Part shown: in pieces, positions 48,333 through 59,998 of the stretch
How positions within the stretch are numbered: position 1 is the first letter of the stretch
Layout of the letters: every line of letters starts with the position of its first letter
Assembly: GCA_037042915.1 (NCBI GenBank)
Contig: CM073196.1
Location: 1,860,001 to 1,924,000 of the forward strand
Source of the DNA: Auricularia sp. M13
Taxonomy: Eukaryota; Basidiomycota; Agaricomycetes; Auriculariales; Auriculariaceae
Direction: 5' to 3'
DNA: 64,000 nucleotides
Notes under the pieces: model-generated
The model's database searches: none
What the model saw: the letters and a program-made list of their open reading frames with translations, nothing else
What the model was told of the DNA's origin: nothing
Translations under genes and position numbers: made by a program

Positions 48333-48601
48333 AATCTGCGCTGTCTTCCGCGGTTATCGCGAGCTGTAGTAAGTGCATCTCGGTCGTGGGAGGCATATCT
48401 TCGATTGCTAATAAAACATAGTGTAGTAAAGCATGCGGGAGAGTAAAACAAGACCGATAGCACGACAAAGCAACACAACATCTGCAGCCACATAGCAAGA
48501 TAGGAACCAAGAAAAGACGAAGCAAATAAGTTAGTCCCCAAGTCGGACGCGCCAACCAACTCCCTGGATCGATGTTTGCCACACGAAGCGTCAAGGGACG
48601 C

Positions 48602-51600
48602 TTACAGCGGTGCCGGGCTACCCCCGCGACTGTCCGTTCTTGCGCCGCGCAGTAGACCTCGTTCTCCGCGCAACTGCTTCCATAACTTGCCGTCTAATTC
48701 AGATGAGGCGGCAATACTGGAGCTGATGCCGCCGAACCCTGAGCGTGGACGAGAGATGACAGTCGGAGTCAACGCTGGAGCGGGAGATGAAGTCGACTCC
48801 ACTGTCATACTCCGCGGTCGACGTGGTTGCGCACCCAGAATGTGATCGGACAAGGATGGACGAATCGGTGTTGACATAGGCGGACGTGGAGGAGGGGATG
48901 GTGGTGGCAGCGGGCGGCGGAGTACTGGTGAGGGGTATTTGGAAATTGGAGTCGAGAACGGCGGGAATGGGCGGCTAGGTGACGAGCGCGTTCCAAATGG
49001 CGAGGTGGCTGGAAGCGACGATTTCGAATCTGGTAATAATTTCCTCCATTGGCTCCTGGGAAGAACCGTCAACGTGGAACAAAGGTTGGCCGTTTTGACG
49101 CACGCTCTAGCCTTCCTGGCCATTGTCTCTTTGTATGTCGCTTGCCACTTTTCAAAAACCCTGACTGTGCGCTGGTTAATAGGGAGACGATGAAAATAAG
49201 TGGCACGCACTGAGCACGCTACGACGATCGAGTTCGCGTGCTTTCTTCATCAGCGGTGCAGGAGTCATGGCCGCCCTCCACTTGTCCCACGCCTTTCCCT
49301 TGAGGTGCATAACGCGGAAGTGGATGGCAGGTAGCGTCTGCTTCATTTTAGCAAGCTTGTAACCGTGCAGGGAATTTAGACGCACCAATGTCTTCGAATA
49401 CCACCGCGAGAAGAAGAGGAAGCGTAAGTTTGTCTGCATCTGAAGCTCGAATTGACGCTCCTGACGAAGGGAGTGAGGTTAATGGTGCACTTTGATCAGC
49501 CTTAATCACTTACCAACGGTTCCAAGCGTTGCTCCAAGAATTTCTCCCGCCACTTGTCCCAGACAGTGCAAATTGTGGTAAGTGCAACGCTATTGGCCAT
49601 GACCTCCTCTGCCTCGACAAGGTAGCGGCGTCGCTGCATCGAGTTGTACCACTGCACGAAAATATTGCGCAATTCGTCTGCGCAAAATCAGCGAGAAGAT
49701 GAGAAACTGCTCGAATGCACCCACTCTGCTGCCTGATCAAGACGAAGTTCTCCAGAAGACTGATATTTTCTTGAAGCTTGTAGTATTTTCCTCTCCAGTG
49801 GTCGAATGTCGTCCTATTCTATCATGAGCATTGCAGAAGCCGTGTGTTATCATTACGCACGTGACCAATTGCTTGTCTGCGCGCTCCCCAGTCACAAGCT
49901 CGCGCTCTTTGACCTCCACGACGCGAGCTATCCAATGAGAGAGTGCAGAACGCATTAGGCTGCGTTCTCCGAGTACACGCGATACCCTGTGCGTCCGTGC
50001 TAAATGAAGCCACCCTGAGGACGGGACTTCAGTCCATGTAGGTGACGAGACTTCGGTGGTGCGCACTCTGGAAATAAGTGCTCATGTGCCGGCGCTTCAT
50101 TTGCCGCCACGCAGCTTTCAGCTTGCGTTTTGTGACAGCATCCTTCCATCGCTTGAAGAACCTGCGCATGAGGAACTGCTGATGCAGCTGCCTTGCCTGA
50201 TGCTGGGCCTCTACTCGTGCCGATAGCGCTCGGTCCCATTTCGCGAAGGCATTCATTGTAAGGCGCGCCGCATGATACTCTGCACCGAAGACTTCACTCC
50301 GTTGTAGATCCCGCGTTTTTGCCAGCCAGTGGGAAAGGGCTCCGCGCACAAGGGGAGTCGCAATGTGACGGGCGAATGCATCGGCGTGAGCTGTCGAAGT
50401 TATGTAAGAGAGATGTAGCGCCTGCAGGAAGTTGAAATACCTTCCATAGCCCGCTTTTGGCGCAGCCTTGCGATCCACCATAGCATGCAGTCGCGTATCG
50501 TGCGAGCATCCCGAACCCGCTCGAGCAAAATACCTCGCTCGCGGGCGATCCAGATCCTTGCACAGATATGGACAAGAAACTTATCTCGCCGAGCAGCCCA
50601 TCTTGAAGCTCGCTGCTCTTGCATCTACTCACAAGTCAGTATTACTGCCGATGAATGGCAGACTGACTAACATGGGCCTTCGCAAGGGCCAATCTCCACT
50701 TGGAGAACGACCTCGACAAGAGTGATCTCGACCGACGCGCGTCTGCGGCTTTCTGTACCTCCCTGCGCGAGGCATTAATAAATAGGCGAAGTTGTTCTCA
50801 TGACACACCAATTCTCTCTCCAGACACCGAGTAACCGCTTCACCAATCTACTACCTGTCCATTCCTCAAAGCGTGTGCGCGCAGATTGCAGCTCGCGGTT
50901 CCGTCGCCACAGGAAGAATAAATCTTCAATCATCCAGTTATCTCGAGCCTGCGTAAACTGCGCAGCGATGCTTTCAAGATGCCGGATGCGCATCTGTGCA
51001 TGCCTCCATCTGGCAAATGCGTTGTGCACGATAGAGTAGTTCTGATGTCGTTCCCAGACGTTATTCAAATGGCTTAGCCTCCATGTCTTGGCTAGCATAA
51101 GCGGATGCCTGCACGTCTGGAAGATGATACATACCACAAATGCTGTGCCCATGAGACGTTGATGTCGAGCTCCTTGTACCGCGGCCATCCGACGACGCAT
51201 GTCCATCCTCCACTCCTGCTGCCGCATCTTATGGTAGAGCTTCTTCTGGGTATGTGCAATCCACGAATGCATGGCGCGTCGTAGAAGACCGCGATCGTGC
51301 ACCTGGGCAGCTTTCTCCATGAGCCCTTGCTGGCGCAAGTATGACTTGTGCCAGTACCGCAGGCATCTATGCGCAACGACTTGCTGACGTGCAGCATCCA
51401 CCTGGTCTCCCGTAGTCTACATCGTCGTATAAGTGCGAGCCTTACGTTGAGTCAATGAGTGAGACGTACACGGATCCAGTGAAAGCCAGCTCGCCAAATA
51501 TGCCAGCATTTCTCGACCAGTGCTGTCTCACGGAAGACAGTTGCTGCCACCTCATCTTGGGCGATTTTCCATGCATCTAGGCGCGAGGACGCAGGTAATG

Positions 51601-52228
51601 ATATCGGTTCGGACGCGGGAGGTTCCACCGCCCGTCCCTTGCCTTTGACCGAGTGCGGTATTGGGGCAGCCTCTTCGGAGGACTGTGGCTTCAACAGCTG
51701 CTGAAGCCGTTTACGCGCATCCTGGACCACCTGGCGCTGTCCCTCAGACGCGGATATAGCTGGCTGCGGATTTCGTCCGGTTGCCGTGGTGGGGTTGGGG
51801 TGAGGGGCCGGCGCAGAAGACGAGCCAGTCGCAACAGCCCGCATCCTAGGATGCGGGCGCGGTGTTGGAGATTCAGCGCGTGGATTCCAGTGTTTGTCTG
51901 ATATAGCAGGGGGCGGAGTTTTCACGCCCAAAGAGGAGCTGGTGTGGTGGTCGAGGCTGGCCTTCACCGACTCCCACTTGTCTCTCCAGCTGCCCTTTAG
52001 CCTGCCCAGCTGGAGCATGAGCCGAAATATAACGACGTCGTTGTCCAGGTCGATGCCTCTGGCGCGCAGAACGTCCGAGTATACGCTGAGTACGTCTGGC
52101 ATCTTCGCATGAGAGGGAATGAGCGCGACGATCTGGTCGATGATCTCGACGTTGGCCGGAGTCAGATTCGTCCAGTCGCTTGTAGACGAACTTCGTGTCA
52201 CGCTCGATATGTCCCACGAGTCGGACAT
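48602..52228 (-). CDS. SFI1-like centrin-binding spindle pole/half-bridge protein
   Basis: Long helical scaffold expected to bind centrin (Cdc31) and build the half-bridge of the spindle pole body. The start at 52228 (MSDSWDISSVTRSSSTSDWT) precedes an N-terminal region, NLTPANVEIIDQIVALIPSH to LQLGRLKGSWRDKWESVK, that resembles the fungal Sfi1 N-terminus. A disordered stretch and then at least a dozen degenerate repeats of about 25-35 residues follow, each with a Trp after hydrophobics: CLRYWHKSY, AMHSWIAHT, AFARWRHAQ, LFFLWRRNR, LLGVWRENW, AFAKWDRAL, LSHWLAKTR, FFKRWKDAV, LSHWIARVV, KAWDKWRAAM, VFEKWQATY. The C-terminal 140 residues are Ser/Pro-rich. Many short introns fall between repeats, and exact exon borders are uncertain. 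About 1,000 residues. Confidence 0.75.
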
Positions 52229-52384
52229 TGGAGCGCGTTTTCGCGTGCGCCAACGCGAAAGAGGAGTCGCGGACCGAACCACACAGCCACAGAGCGTGTT
52301 TTGCTTCTCCGCTTGCCGAAGAACAACGCGGCCAAGGAGCCACGGGCAACTAAAGATACAGTGTGCACAACAACAGAATCCAGA

Positions 52385-55300
52385 TCATAGTCCATCTGCT
52401 GCCCCAAATTTCGTCGTACGCTTCGCTCCACGCTTGGAGCCGCTGACAGAGCGTGTGGATTTGCCACGCGACGAGCCTCCGCGAGTCCGACTTGAGCTAC
52501 TTCGATCACCACCTGAGCCTCCCCCAGGACAATCACTTGACCAATGACCTGGCTGGTCACACTAAAAAACATTAGAAGAGAAACAAGATATGCACGAACT
52601 ATGATCGTTACCTTAAAACAGTTGCCGTCAGGCTTTCGCCCGCCTTGAGACCCGCCTCCACCGCGTTCAAACCCAGATGCCTGCCCCGGGCAATTCGACG
52701 ACCAGTGCCCAAGTTGACCGCACTATAATAGTGAGCGAAAGTCTATGGCGGCAAAATCAACAAACCTTGAAGCACTCGCCATCTTGACGACCTTGCGATG
52801 GTCCACCGCGGCCCGCAGCTTGGGAAGTGTTGCTCGGGCAGTTAGAGGACCAATGACCCGGCTGTCCACACTGCAATGAAATTGCCATTTGCAATCCGCG
52901 CCATAAATATTCTGATATGCTGCTCACCTTGTAACATTCACCCTGTCGGGGCGCCCCGTCGCCCAAAGCTCGGTTTGCAGTGTCAACAGAGCTACCTCCA
53001 GGTTCGTCATCCCATTCAAAAAACTTGCAACGCGCTTTTTCTGAATTAGGACAACACCAAAACTGTCGACCTTGATTCGGGCCGTCTTTGTTGACCGTCT
53101 TCTGGACAGCGGTCAGTTCGCATTGGCATAATCGAGGCGCCTTGGATGGACCCGAGGAGGACTAATGAGACAAGGCTCAGTGATCTCATCAGAACAGCGA
53201 ACGATGACCCTACGCCGGCATTCGAAAGCGCCCTTTTTGCAGGAATGGTCTTCGTGATAGCGCGGCTGGGCCCAGGTGCAGAAAGCTCGTCAGACCAGAC
53301 GAAGAATGCGCAAGTACGGTTGTTTCCGCAAGTCCAGAACGTGCGACCCTTGTTGCCCGACTCCTTTGCGACTGTGCGCTCTGCAGCCGGAATGCCACAT
53401 TCGCACTGCGGTGTCTGTGATTGCAAACCGGATTGCACGGGCCGAGGTGGGGGCGGGGGTAGAGTTCGCCTGGAGCCAGAAATGCCAGGCTGTGGCGGCG
53501 CTGGTCGCGAGGGCGGCTTCGACGGACCAGCCTGGGGTTCAGGTTCAAAAAATCCTGCTCAGCTTATTAAGTGTCATGCAGCAATGACAGGAATAAAGCG
53601 TACCGTCAAGCTCATCCGAGTCGTAGACCTCCACAGGAGGTGGAGGGTTAGCTCTAGGTCGAGGCGGGCGCGGTGCTTGCGGTGGAGGCGCAGCTGGTTG
53701 GGGTCTGGGAGGAAACAGCTCCCCATTGCCTGCACCACCACCAGCTCCTTCCCCGAGCCCACCATGGCCGGCGCCTTCTCCTCCTCCCCTTCCTCCACCT
53801 GTGCCTCCACCTCCACCTCCTCCGCCGCGACCACCACCACCACCTCCTCCGCCGCCGCCGCCGCCGCCACCGCGACCGCCACCTCCTCCTCTGGCTCCTC
53901 GGCCGCGCCCAGCTCCTCGACCGGCGTTTGCGTTTGCACGGGGCGCGCCTCCTTGAACTCGCTCGGAAACACACTATGAACTTGATTAGATAGAGATGCG
54001 ACGCAGCGACGGTTTACGTGCCTGTATGAGTCGATTGAAATCCCGCCTGGCCCTTTGGAAGACTTCTTTATACTGCTCCACCGCTTCGTCCATCATTTCG
54101 GCTTTGTTCTTGATGCCTTCGCAAATCCGGACCATGTCTCGCTCGGTCTACCCATAAAACCGTCAGTTACCAAGCAGTGGGGTCCTAGAGACGGACTCAC
54201 GTCGCGTCGTAATTGGGGTTTGCTAAGACTTTTATCAAAGCCTATTCGATTGTAGCCTTCGACGAGAGCGATACCTAGTGTCGAAGGCACTAGATACTTT
54301 GTATTCCCTTCCATCCGAGCCATCACGTATTCGCGGTCGATGATGGTTTGAATGTGCTGTGCGATTGTGGCATCCGTTCCTGTGATTCAAATGAGCACAA
54401 GTGTAGCATTTCCCACTCGTAAAGGTATTCACCGATCCCATTCTTGTCCATCAATGTCACAAGGTCCGCCTCCGTAAGCAGTGACGGGCGCGTCGTTTGG
54501 CCGTCGCGCAGCTCGCACACCGACGGCATGAAGACTGCACCTTCGTCGAAATCTGGGACGTATCGGTCACCCCATTTGTCATAAGGGTAGACTTCGAGAT
54601 AGTTTCTCGCGAGTACAGTCAACCCTATGAATACGAATCGCTCAGTCAACGATATTTTCAAACACTTGATCAGACTTACCGCTGGTGAAAAATTCCTCGC
54701 CACCACAGGTAATTTCGACCGTTGTCTCCCAGCCTTCTGCGTCCTTAGAGCAACAAGCTAGAAACCGTCTAGTCACGAACTCGTAGACACGTTTTTCGTC
54801 GCCTTGGAGAGCTGCGTTGTGAGCTAAGGGGTGGATGGGAGGATGCGCCTTGTCGTCCTTCTTGCCCCTGCGTGGCGTTGAGAACCCGCCGTTTCCTAGC
54901 CTAGAGATCGAGTTAGACGCAGGTGACATGATCAAAAAGCCGCCTCACGAAGTAGCAAATGCACCCCACGCAGGGTCCACCGTCTGCTTCTCAATGAGCG
55001 AGATGAAGTCGAACTGCGGGTCAAACTGGTCCGTTTCTGTTCTTGGGTATGAAAGAAAGCCTTTCTGGTACAACCCTTCGGCCAGCTAGGAATATGAGTA
55101 TGCGAATACGACGAGGTAATTTGCATACATCAAGTACTCTCTTGGGAGCAAGTCGCAATAAACGCGACCCTGCCTTCTGCAGTTCGACAGTGGTTAACGG
55201 TAAAGGCTTCCTTGAGGGGTGTTCAGCAGAACTCAGCGTCAGGTATGATGGGCGAACCATTTCTTCACGGATTTCTTCTTCACAGCAGTGACGCGCGCGG

Positions 55301-56281
55301 AGGGATTCTCAAGGACCATCTCGTATATGGCAAGTGCGACCTGGAACTCGAACAAATGGCCTCTCCTCCACTTGAACTCCGTTTCGACCTCTTCGCCGTC
55401 CACATTCGGCGATATCGCGAGGTAGATAAACCAGAAAGGTTCGGGCCGGAAAGCCTGTACTTGCTCATAACGGGAGACGACAAAGCCAAGTGTCGGGAAT
55501 TGACACGGCCCTGCAAAACATTCAACATCCCGCGACGAGACAAAGAGGATGCGCACCATACGACACAACTTGCCCGTCCAGTTCTTGGAATTGCGCCTGC
55601 AAGTTCAAAGTCTGGAGGCGTGTAAATGCGGCTCCAATGCGGAGGTCGAGCACCGTCCGCGCCTCTACAGCGTCCACCTGCCTGTAGTCTAATTCGACAG
55701 GGTGCTGCGCCGCTCTGTGTATTTGTCTAGCGCAGCGGCATGCAAGTGAGCGTCTCGCTCCCTTCTGAAAGGGAAGTCTTACTGCTCGATGATTGCACTG
55801 AAGCGCGCACGCTTGACCTGTATACGGCGGTTGGCCTTTCTGCAGACATCGGCGATCTCTGCTCCAATGTGTTCGCCTTCACGGTCGCAGTCGGTCCATA
55901 TCATGAGCATATCGGCGTTGCGCGCCTCCGCGACCAAGTTGCGCTCAATCATCTTGCCGTCCTTGGAGACCATGCACTCGACGGGCGCGTCAAAGAGCTC
56001 GAATGGGTCGGTGGCAGACCATTTGCGGTACGCAGCGGGGAAGTCATGCTCTTTCAGGTGCCCTCGCACGGCAGTGACAGTAAAGTTAGTTGAGGGCACC
56101 GTATATGAAGTCGTAATTCTTGGTGAACTTGTCACTGGTACCACGCTGCAATTACGCGTCGGTAGGATTGTGGCGCGCTTGCAAAAATGGTAAGGCGCAC
56201 CGTTTGGAATCGACCGCCAGATAGTATGTTGGTCACTGACTTGGCAATGGATGGCTTCTCGGCGACGCATAGCACCTTCAT
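52385..56281 (-). CDS. TOP3: DNA topoisomerase III (type IA) with GRF and CCHC zinc fingers
   Basis: Type IA topoisomerase acting with a RecQ helicase on recombination intermediates. Start at 56281: MKVLCVAEKPSIAKSVTNIL (Toprim start); Toprim acidic motif WTDCDREGEHIGAEIADVCR; GPCQFPTLGFVVSRYEQVQA; the active-site motif GLYQKGFLSYPRTETDQFD (catalytic Tyr in SYPRTET, near 55060); AHPPIHPLAHN; and MDKNGIG with TDATIAQHIQTIIDREYV. Then comes a Gly/Arg-rich linker (about 53700-53965), two GRF zinc fingers (CECGIPAAERTVAKESGNKG with FWTCGNNRTCAFFVWSDE; CQCELTAVQKTVNKDGPNQG with CKFFEWDDE) and three CCHC knuckles of the form C-x2-C-x4-H-x4-C (GHWSSNC twice, GHWSSDC once). A basic Ser/Arg-rich tail ends the protein. 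About 18 short introns; each knuckle lies in its own exon. Yeast Top3 lacks this tail; metazoan and plant TOP3 have comparable zinc fingers. Confidence 0.88.
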
Positions 56282-56986
56282 TGCATTGCCGAAGGCTGCG
56301 TCAATAGCGGCTAGGTGCGAGGTATGGAACTGTTGGATCGGACTTTGAACACGCGACAACTCTTGTTTGCTCATCATCATCGATCATGTGCGACATTGCC
56401 AGCGAGTAATTAGCAGCTCTGTCACTGGTACACTAACTTGTGCCAGACCAGCGATACATCTAGTATAGCATAATCAAAGTTTTATGGTCAACTGGCAATA
56501 TAAGCAGTACTTACAGCGCCAACTTTCAGCTCCGAGTCGTAAAATAATATGGATGGACATAGGCGGGACCAGATTCGCAAACCACTCTTCCAGTGCTGCC
56601 GGTCCCTCCTTATGTTTGATCGTGGACAGAATGCCACGCACGATCCCACGGCCGGTGCTTCCCACTCCAAATGATCACTTCTCCAAATGGTCAGCCTATC
56701 AATCGCGGGTCTCACATTGTGCCTCGTGAGGAGCTAACAACCGGGATAACTCGTTGTCGGTATTACTTTGACGCGTCCTCCCGAGTCCTTGCGTACCTGG
56801 CGATGGTAACTCGGTCCGCTCGTCGTGCGAGTTGAAGTATGGTTTACAGTAACATGTGCGTGATCCACAGCCTGCGCCGCATTATCTTGGCATCCAGATC
56901 CATACATACAGTCTCATGCGGCTCACCACTTTGACACAGTACCTTGCAGTTTTTCCGCCCAGGCCCCAGAATGCCGTAGCGCAGCA

Positions 56987-56995
56987 ATCAGATAA
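56987..56995 (+). promoter_or_regulatory. Iron-GATA factor site 1 (ATCWGATAA)
   Basis: ATCAGATAA, an exact match to the extended consensus ATCWGATAA known for fungal iron-responsive GATA repressors (Urbs1, SreA, Fep1 group). It lies 96 bp before the siderophore transporter ATG. Confidence 0.65.
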
Positions 56996-57036
56996 GATGC
57001 CATCGGATAGCCGGCGCCGAAATCATGTTAGAGGAT

Positions 57037-57045
57037 ATCTGATAA
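57037..57045 (+). promoter_or_regulatory. Iron-GATA factor site 2 (ATCWGATAA)
   Basis: ATCTGATAA, a second exact match, 50 bp from the first and in the same orientation, 46 bp before the ATG. A weaker ATCGGATAG lies between them at 57002-57010. Confidence 0.65.
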
Positions 57046-57090
57046 AAGGCGCGCCATGCTTGACACAGATTCTCGCCCCTCTCGCCCTCC

Positions 57091-59361
57091 ATGTCCGACG
57101 TCAACGCAGGAGATTTGAGCGAAAAGCCGGTCGTCGAGCTTCCGAAGGAGCCCCTCCCTCCTATACACAGTGCAGACGACACCACAAGCATTGGTAAAGA
57201 AAAACATGAAGGCTCCCATGCACAGTTGGACGAGACAGAGGCGGGTGCCGATGTCCACCACACAAAAACACAACAGCCCGGTGTCTCCAAGATAGAGGCC
57301 TTCACTCGCGCCTTTGGGAGACATAGTTGGGCCATGTACGTCCTTTACGGCGCCGTCGCAGGTATGTACATGTTCGAACGGCAGCACGCGGGCCGGCGCT
57401 GAGATCTTTTGAAGGCGTTATGGTCGCCACATGCCTGGACGGATCGACTGTCTACACATACGAGGCCATCGCGGCCAGCTCTTACGGGGAGCATGGTACA
57501 TTGCTTGCGACCATCGCCACGGTGAATAGCATAATGAGTGCGCTCATTTCATTCAATACTGCGTCCTCCGCCTGATGTATTTCGTCCAGGCGCTGTGTCC
57601 AAACCTTTCATTGCGAAGGTCTGCGACATGTCGTCTCGCCAGGCGTCCTTTATCGTAATGCTCTGCTTCTATGTCGTGGGATATGCTGTTGTCGCAGGCA
57701 GCCGTACCGCCGAGGGCTTTGCAGCGGGTCGCGTGATCTCCGTCCTCGGCAACTCTGGTCTCGAATTTACGGCGGGCATCATCGTCTCTGACTTGTCCCC
57801 ACTTCAGTGGAGAGGCCTTATCCAGGGTCTCAGCGCCGTGCCCTGGATTCCGTTTTCTTTTGTCGGTCCAAATATAAGCGGTCCTCTGATCGACCGCGGA
57901 CTATGGCGCTGGGGCTACGGCATGTTCTGCATAATGTGAGTACCGTTCCGCAATACTGTACTTACCGAATTTCAACATCTTGATAGCTCTCCTGCACTCA
58001 TTCTCCCAGCGGTCGCAATCTTGTACGCTGCCGACCGGCGTGCACGAGCCAGTGGAGAATTGAGTATCGCAGAGAGCCCATTTTCTCGCCGATATAAGGA
58101 GGAGCATGGTGGTGCGCGGCCGACCGAGAGTATCTTGTCAGTTGCTCAGAGGCTATTGATCGAGATTGACGCAATTGGGTGAGTTTAGGACTCATCATAC
58201 TTCGAGCAAGAGACTCCCCTAACATGCCTAGATTATTCCTCCTCGGTGCCTCTTTCATTCTTCTACTTGCGCCGTTCTCTCTCGCATCTCAGCAACCACG
58301 AGGTTGGAACGAACGTGAGCGGAACTCCCGATCCTTGTCCGCTTACCGACTCATCCGCCACGCAGCATTCATCATTGCCATGATGACACTTGGTGCAATT
58401 CTTGTTCTGGTCTTCTGGCTCTGGGAGCTCCGCTTTGCGTCTCAGCCCCTCATGACGAAACGGATTTTCTTCAACCGCACCTTCCAGCTGGCGATGGGAA
58501 TCGACTTTTGCTACTTCATCGGTGGATACCTGCAGCTCGTCTATTACAGCAGCTACGTCTACCTCGTGAAGGACTGGACGGCGACGGAATGGGGCTACTT
58601 CAATAATGAACTCACAGTCGCCCTCTGCGGAGGAGGTGCGCCATTGAACCCAACCTGCTGCCAATTTTTTTGTCTCGCTCTCGCTGACTGCACTTCACAG
58701 GTCTTATTGTTGGTGGTATAATGCGCCTAATACACCGCTATAAGATTGTCCAGCTCTCGGGCCTCATGCTTCGATGCATCGGCGCGGGCATTATCTACTA
58801 TGCTCGAGGGGAAAACGCGTCTACAGGCGCGCTCGTCATGGGAACAGGTGAGAGACTCCGGAAATGTGTGCGGTGTTTTGCCTGTTAACGTCATTCCCAG
58901 CGCTCGCGGGCCTAGGAGGTTCTTGCAGTGTCATTGGAACCCAGGTTGCCACACAAGCAAGCGTCCCCCATCAGGACCTGGCCTCGGTCATCGCCCTCCT
59001 TAGTCTATTCACCACCATTGGAGGCTCGATAGGCAGTGCCATTGCCGGTGCCGTATGGACTAACACGATGCCCGCCAACCTTCTCAAGGAGGGAATCCCG
59101 GCAGAGATGGTCCCGAGCATTTACGGGGGTCTGCTCGGCGTTCACGACATGTATCCTCTCGGCGATCCCATCCGCCAGGCGGTCGTTCGCGCTGCCGGGA
59201 AGACCTTGGAGCCTCTGTTCATTGCGAGCCTCGTCATCACGTTTTTCGGTGTCATTTTTGGCAGCATGATGCCCAACTACAGGCTCGGTAAATCCCATAA
59301 CGCCGTAAGCAACTCTCTGTTTTCTTCTTTCGGGATTTCGAAGACCCTGATGCCCTCATAG
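57091..59361 (+). CDS. Siderophore-iron transporter (MFS, SIT/ARN family)
   Basis: Major-facilitator importer for ferri-siderophores, expected about 14 spans, in the plasma or vesicle membrane. Start at 57091 (MSDVNAGDLSEKPVVELPKE), a soluble acidic tail of about 70 residues, then HSWAMYVLYGAVAG, spliced to VMVATCLDGSTVYTYEAIAA, the family's first extracellular signature (LD-x-[ST]-T-x-Y-x-Y). Further blocks: KPFIAKVCDMSSRQASFIVM (loop 2-3), FAAGRVISVLGNSGLEFTAG, LSPLQWRGLIQGLSAVPWIP, GLWRWGYGMFC, LFLLGASFILLLAPFSLASQ, FFNRTFQLAMGIDFCYFIGG, TALAGLGGSCSVIGTQVATQ and ASVIALLSLFTTIGGSIGSA, ending with a YPLGDPIRQAVVRAAG-type loop and a final span. About eight exons, about 600 residues, standard for SIT proteins. 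The siderophore carried is unknown; no siderophore synthetase lies in the window. Confidence 0.87.
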
Positions 59362-59814
59362 ATCGATGGTAAGGATGTGTCGGGGCGCTGCTCGCAGTAC
59401 CCGATAGAGCAGTGCTCCCACCAAAAGCGGAAAACGAGACGCTGTGGCAATGGGTCAAGCGCGAGTTCTTCTGAGCCGAATGCGATGTGCCCATGGCTTT
59501 ATCACGATGTAATCCATAATCTCACGATCCTCCACGAAGGCAGGAAATAGCATAGAGAAATGTTTGAAGGGTAGAACCTGTATACGGGCAGGGGTTGCCG
59601 AAGTCTGTTCATCGCATTCGAGGACAAATGCTACTGAGCAGGTCCCATACTGTCCATCCCGAAGCTACAAACAGTTAAAACTCCCTGACGGGACGCTTCA
59701 CAAGACGCAAAGCGTGGTCATCATGCCAGTCTGGGATGCGTGTTTCGGGATGCTTTGTCATTGACGTCCGCGGTAGACGCGGGCTTGCAGCCGATCTTGA
59801 GCCATCTCCGCTTT
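59362..59814. other. Gene-free stretch upstream of glutathione reductase
   Basis: 3' flank of the transporter and distal promoter of glutathione reductase; only short open frames and no recognisable motif. Confidence 0.45.
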
Positions 59815-59820
59815 TATAAG
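59815..59820 (+). promoter_or_regulatory. Possible TATA box of glutathione reductase
   Basis: TATAAG inside CTTTTATAAGCC, 184 bp before the first ATG. It would place the transcript start shortly before the in-frame ATG-less leader. Confidence 0.4.
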
Positions 59821-59854
59821 CCGCGCCGCTGAAGGCCGGTGGCATCTCCTCCAA

Positions 59855-59998
59855 CTGGCGTCCCTAGTGCTCCTCCCAAGGACAGGCGTCAACGCGCTGT
59901 CCAGAATTCGCCAGGTGAGTCTATACGCCCCCGATATGACGCGACCTGGTTGCTGACTGTGCCCGTTCCAGATCACCCGCGCGCTCTCTACCTCCAGC
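59855..59998 (+). other. In-frame, ATG-less presequence-like leader of glutathione reductase
   Basis: 59855-59914 plus 59972-59998, joined by removing a 57-nt GTGAGT...CCAG intron, read in frame into the ATG. The 29 codons encode an Arg/Leu/Ser-rich, acid-free stretch ending SRIRQITRALSTSS, like a mitochondrial presequence. There is no ATG in it; a CTG opens it at 59855. Confidence 0.45.

Larger units (their letters stand above)
56282..57090. promoter_or_regulatory. Divergent intergenic region between TOP3 and the siderophore transporter
   Basis: 809 bp without a supported gene. The right 105 bp contain two perfect iron-GATA sites (listed separately). I see no repeat or RNA gene in the rest. 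Confidence 0.6.

Noticed and set aside
53726-53956. Proline-rich open frame on the plus strand
   Set aside because: Antisense of the Gly/Arg-rich TOP3 linker; composition only.
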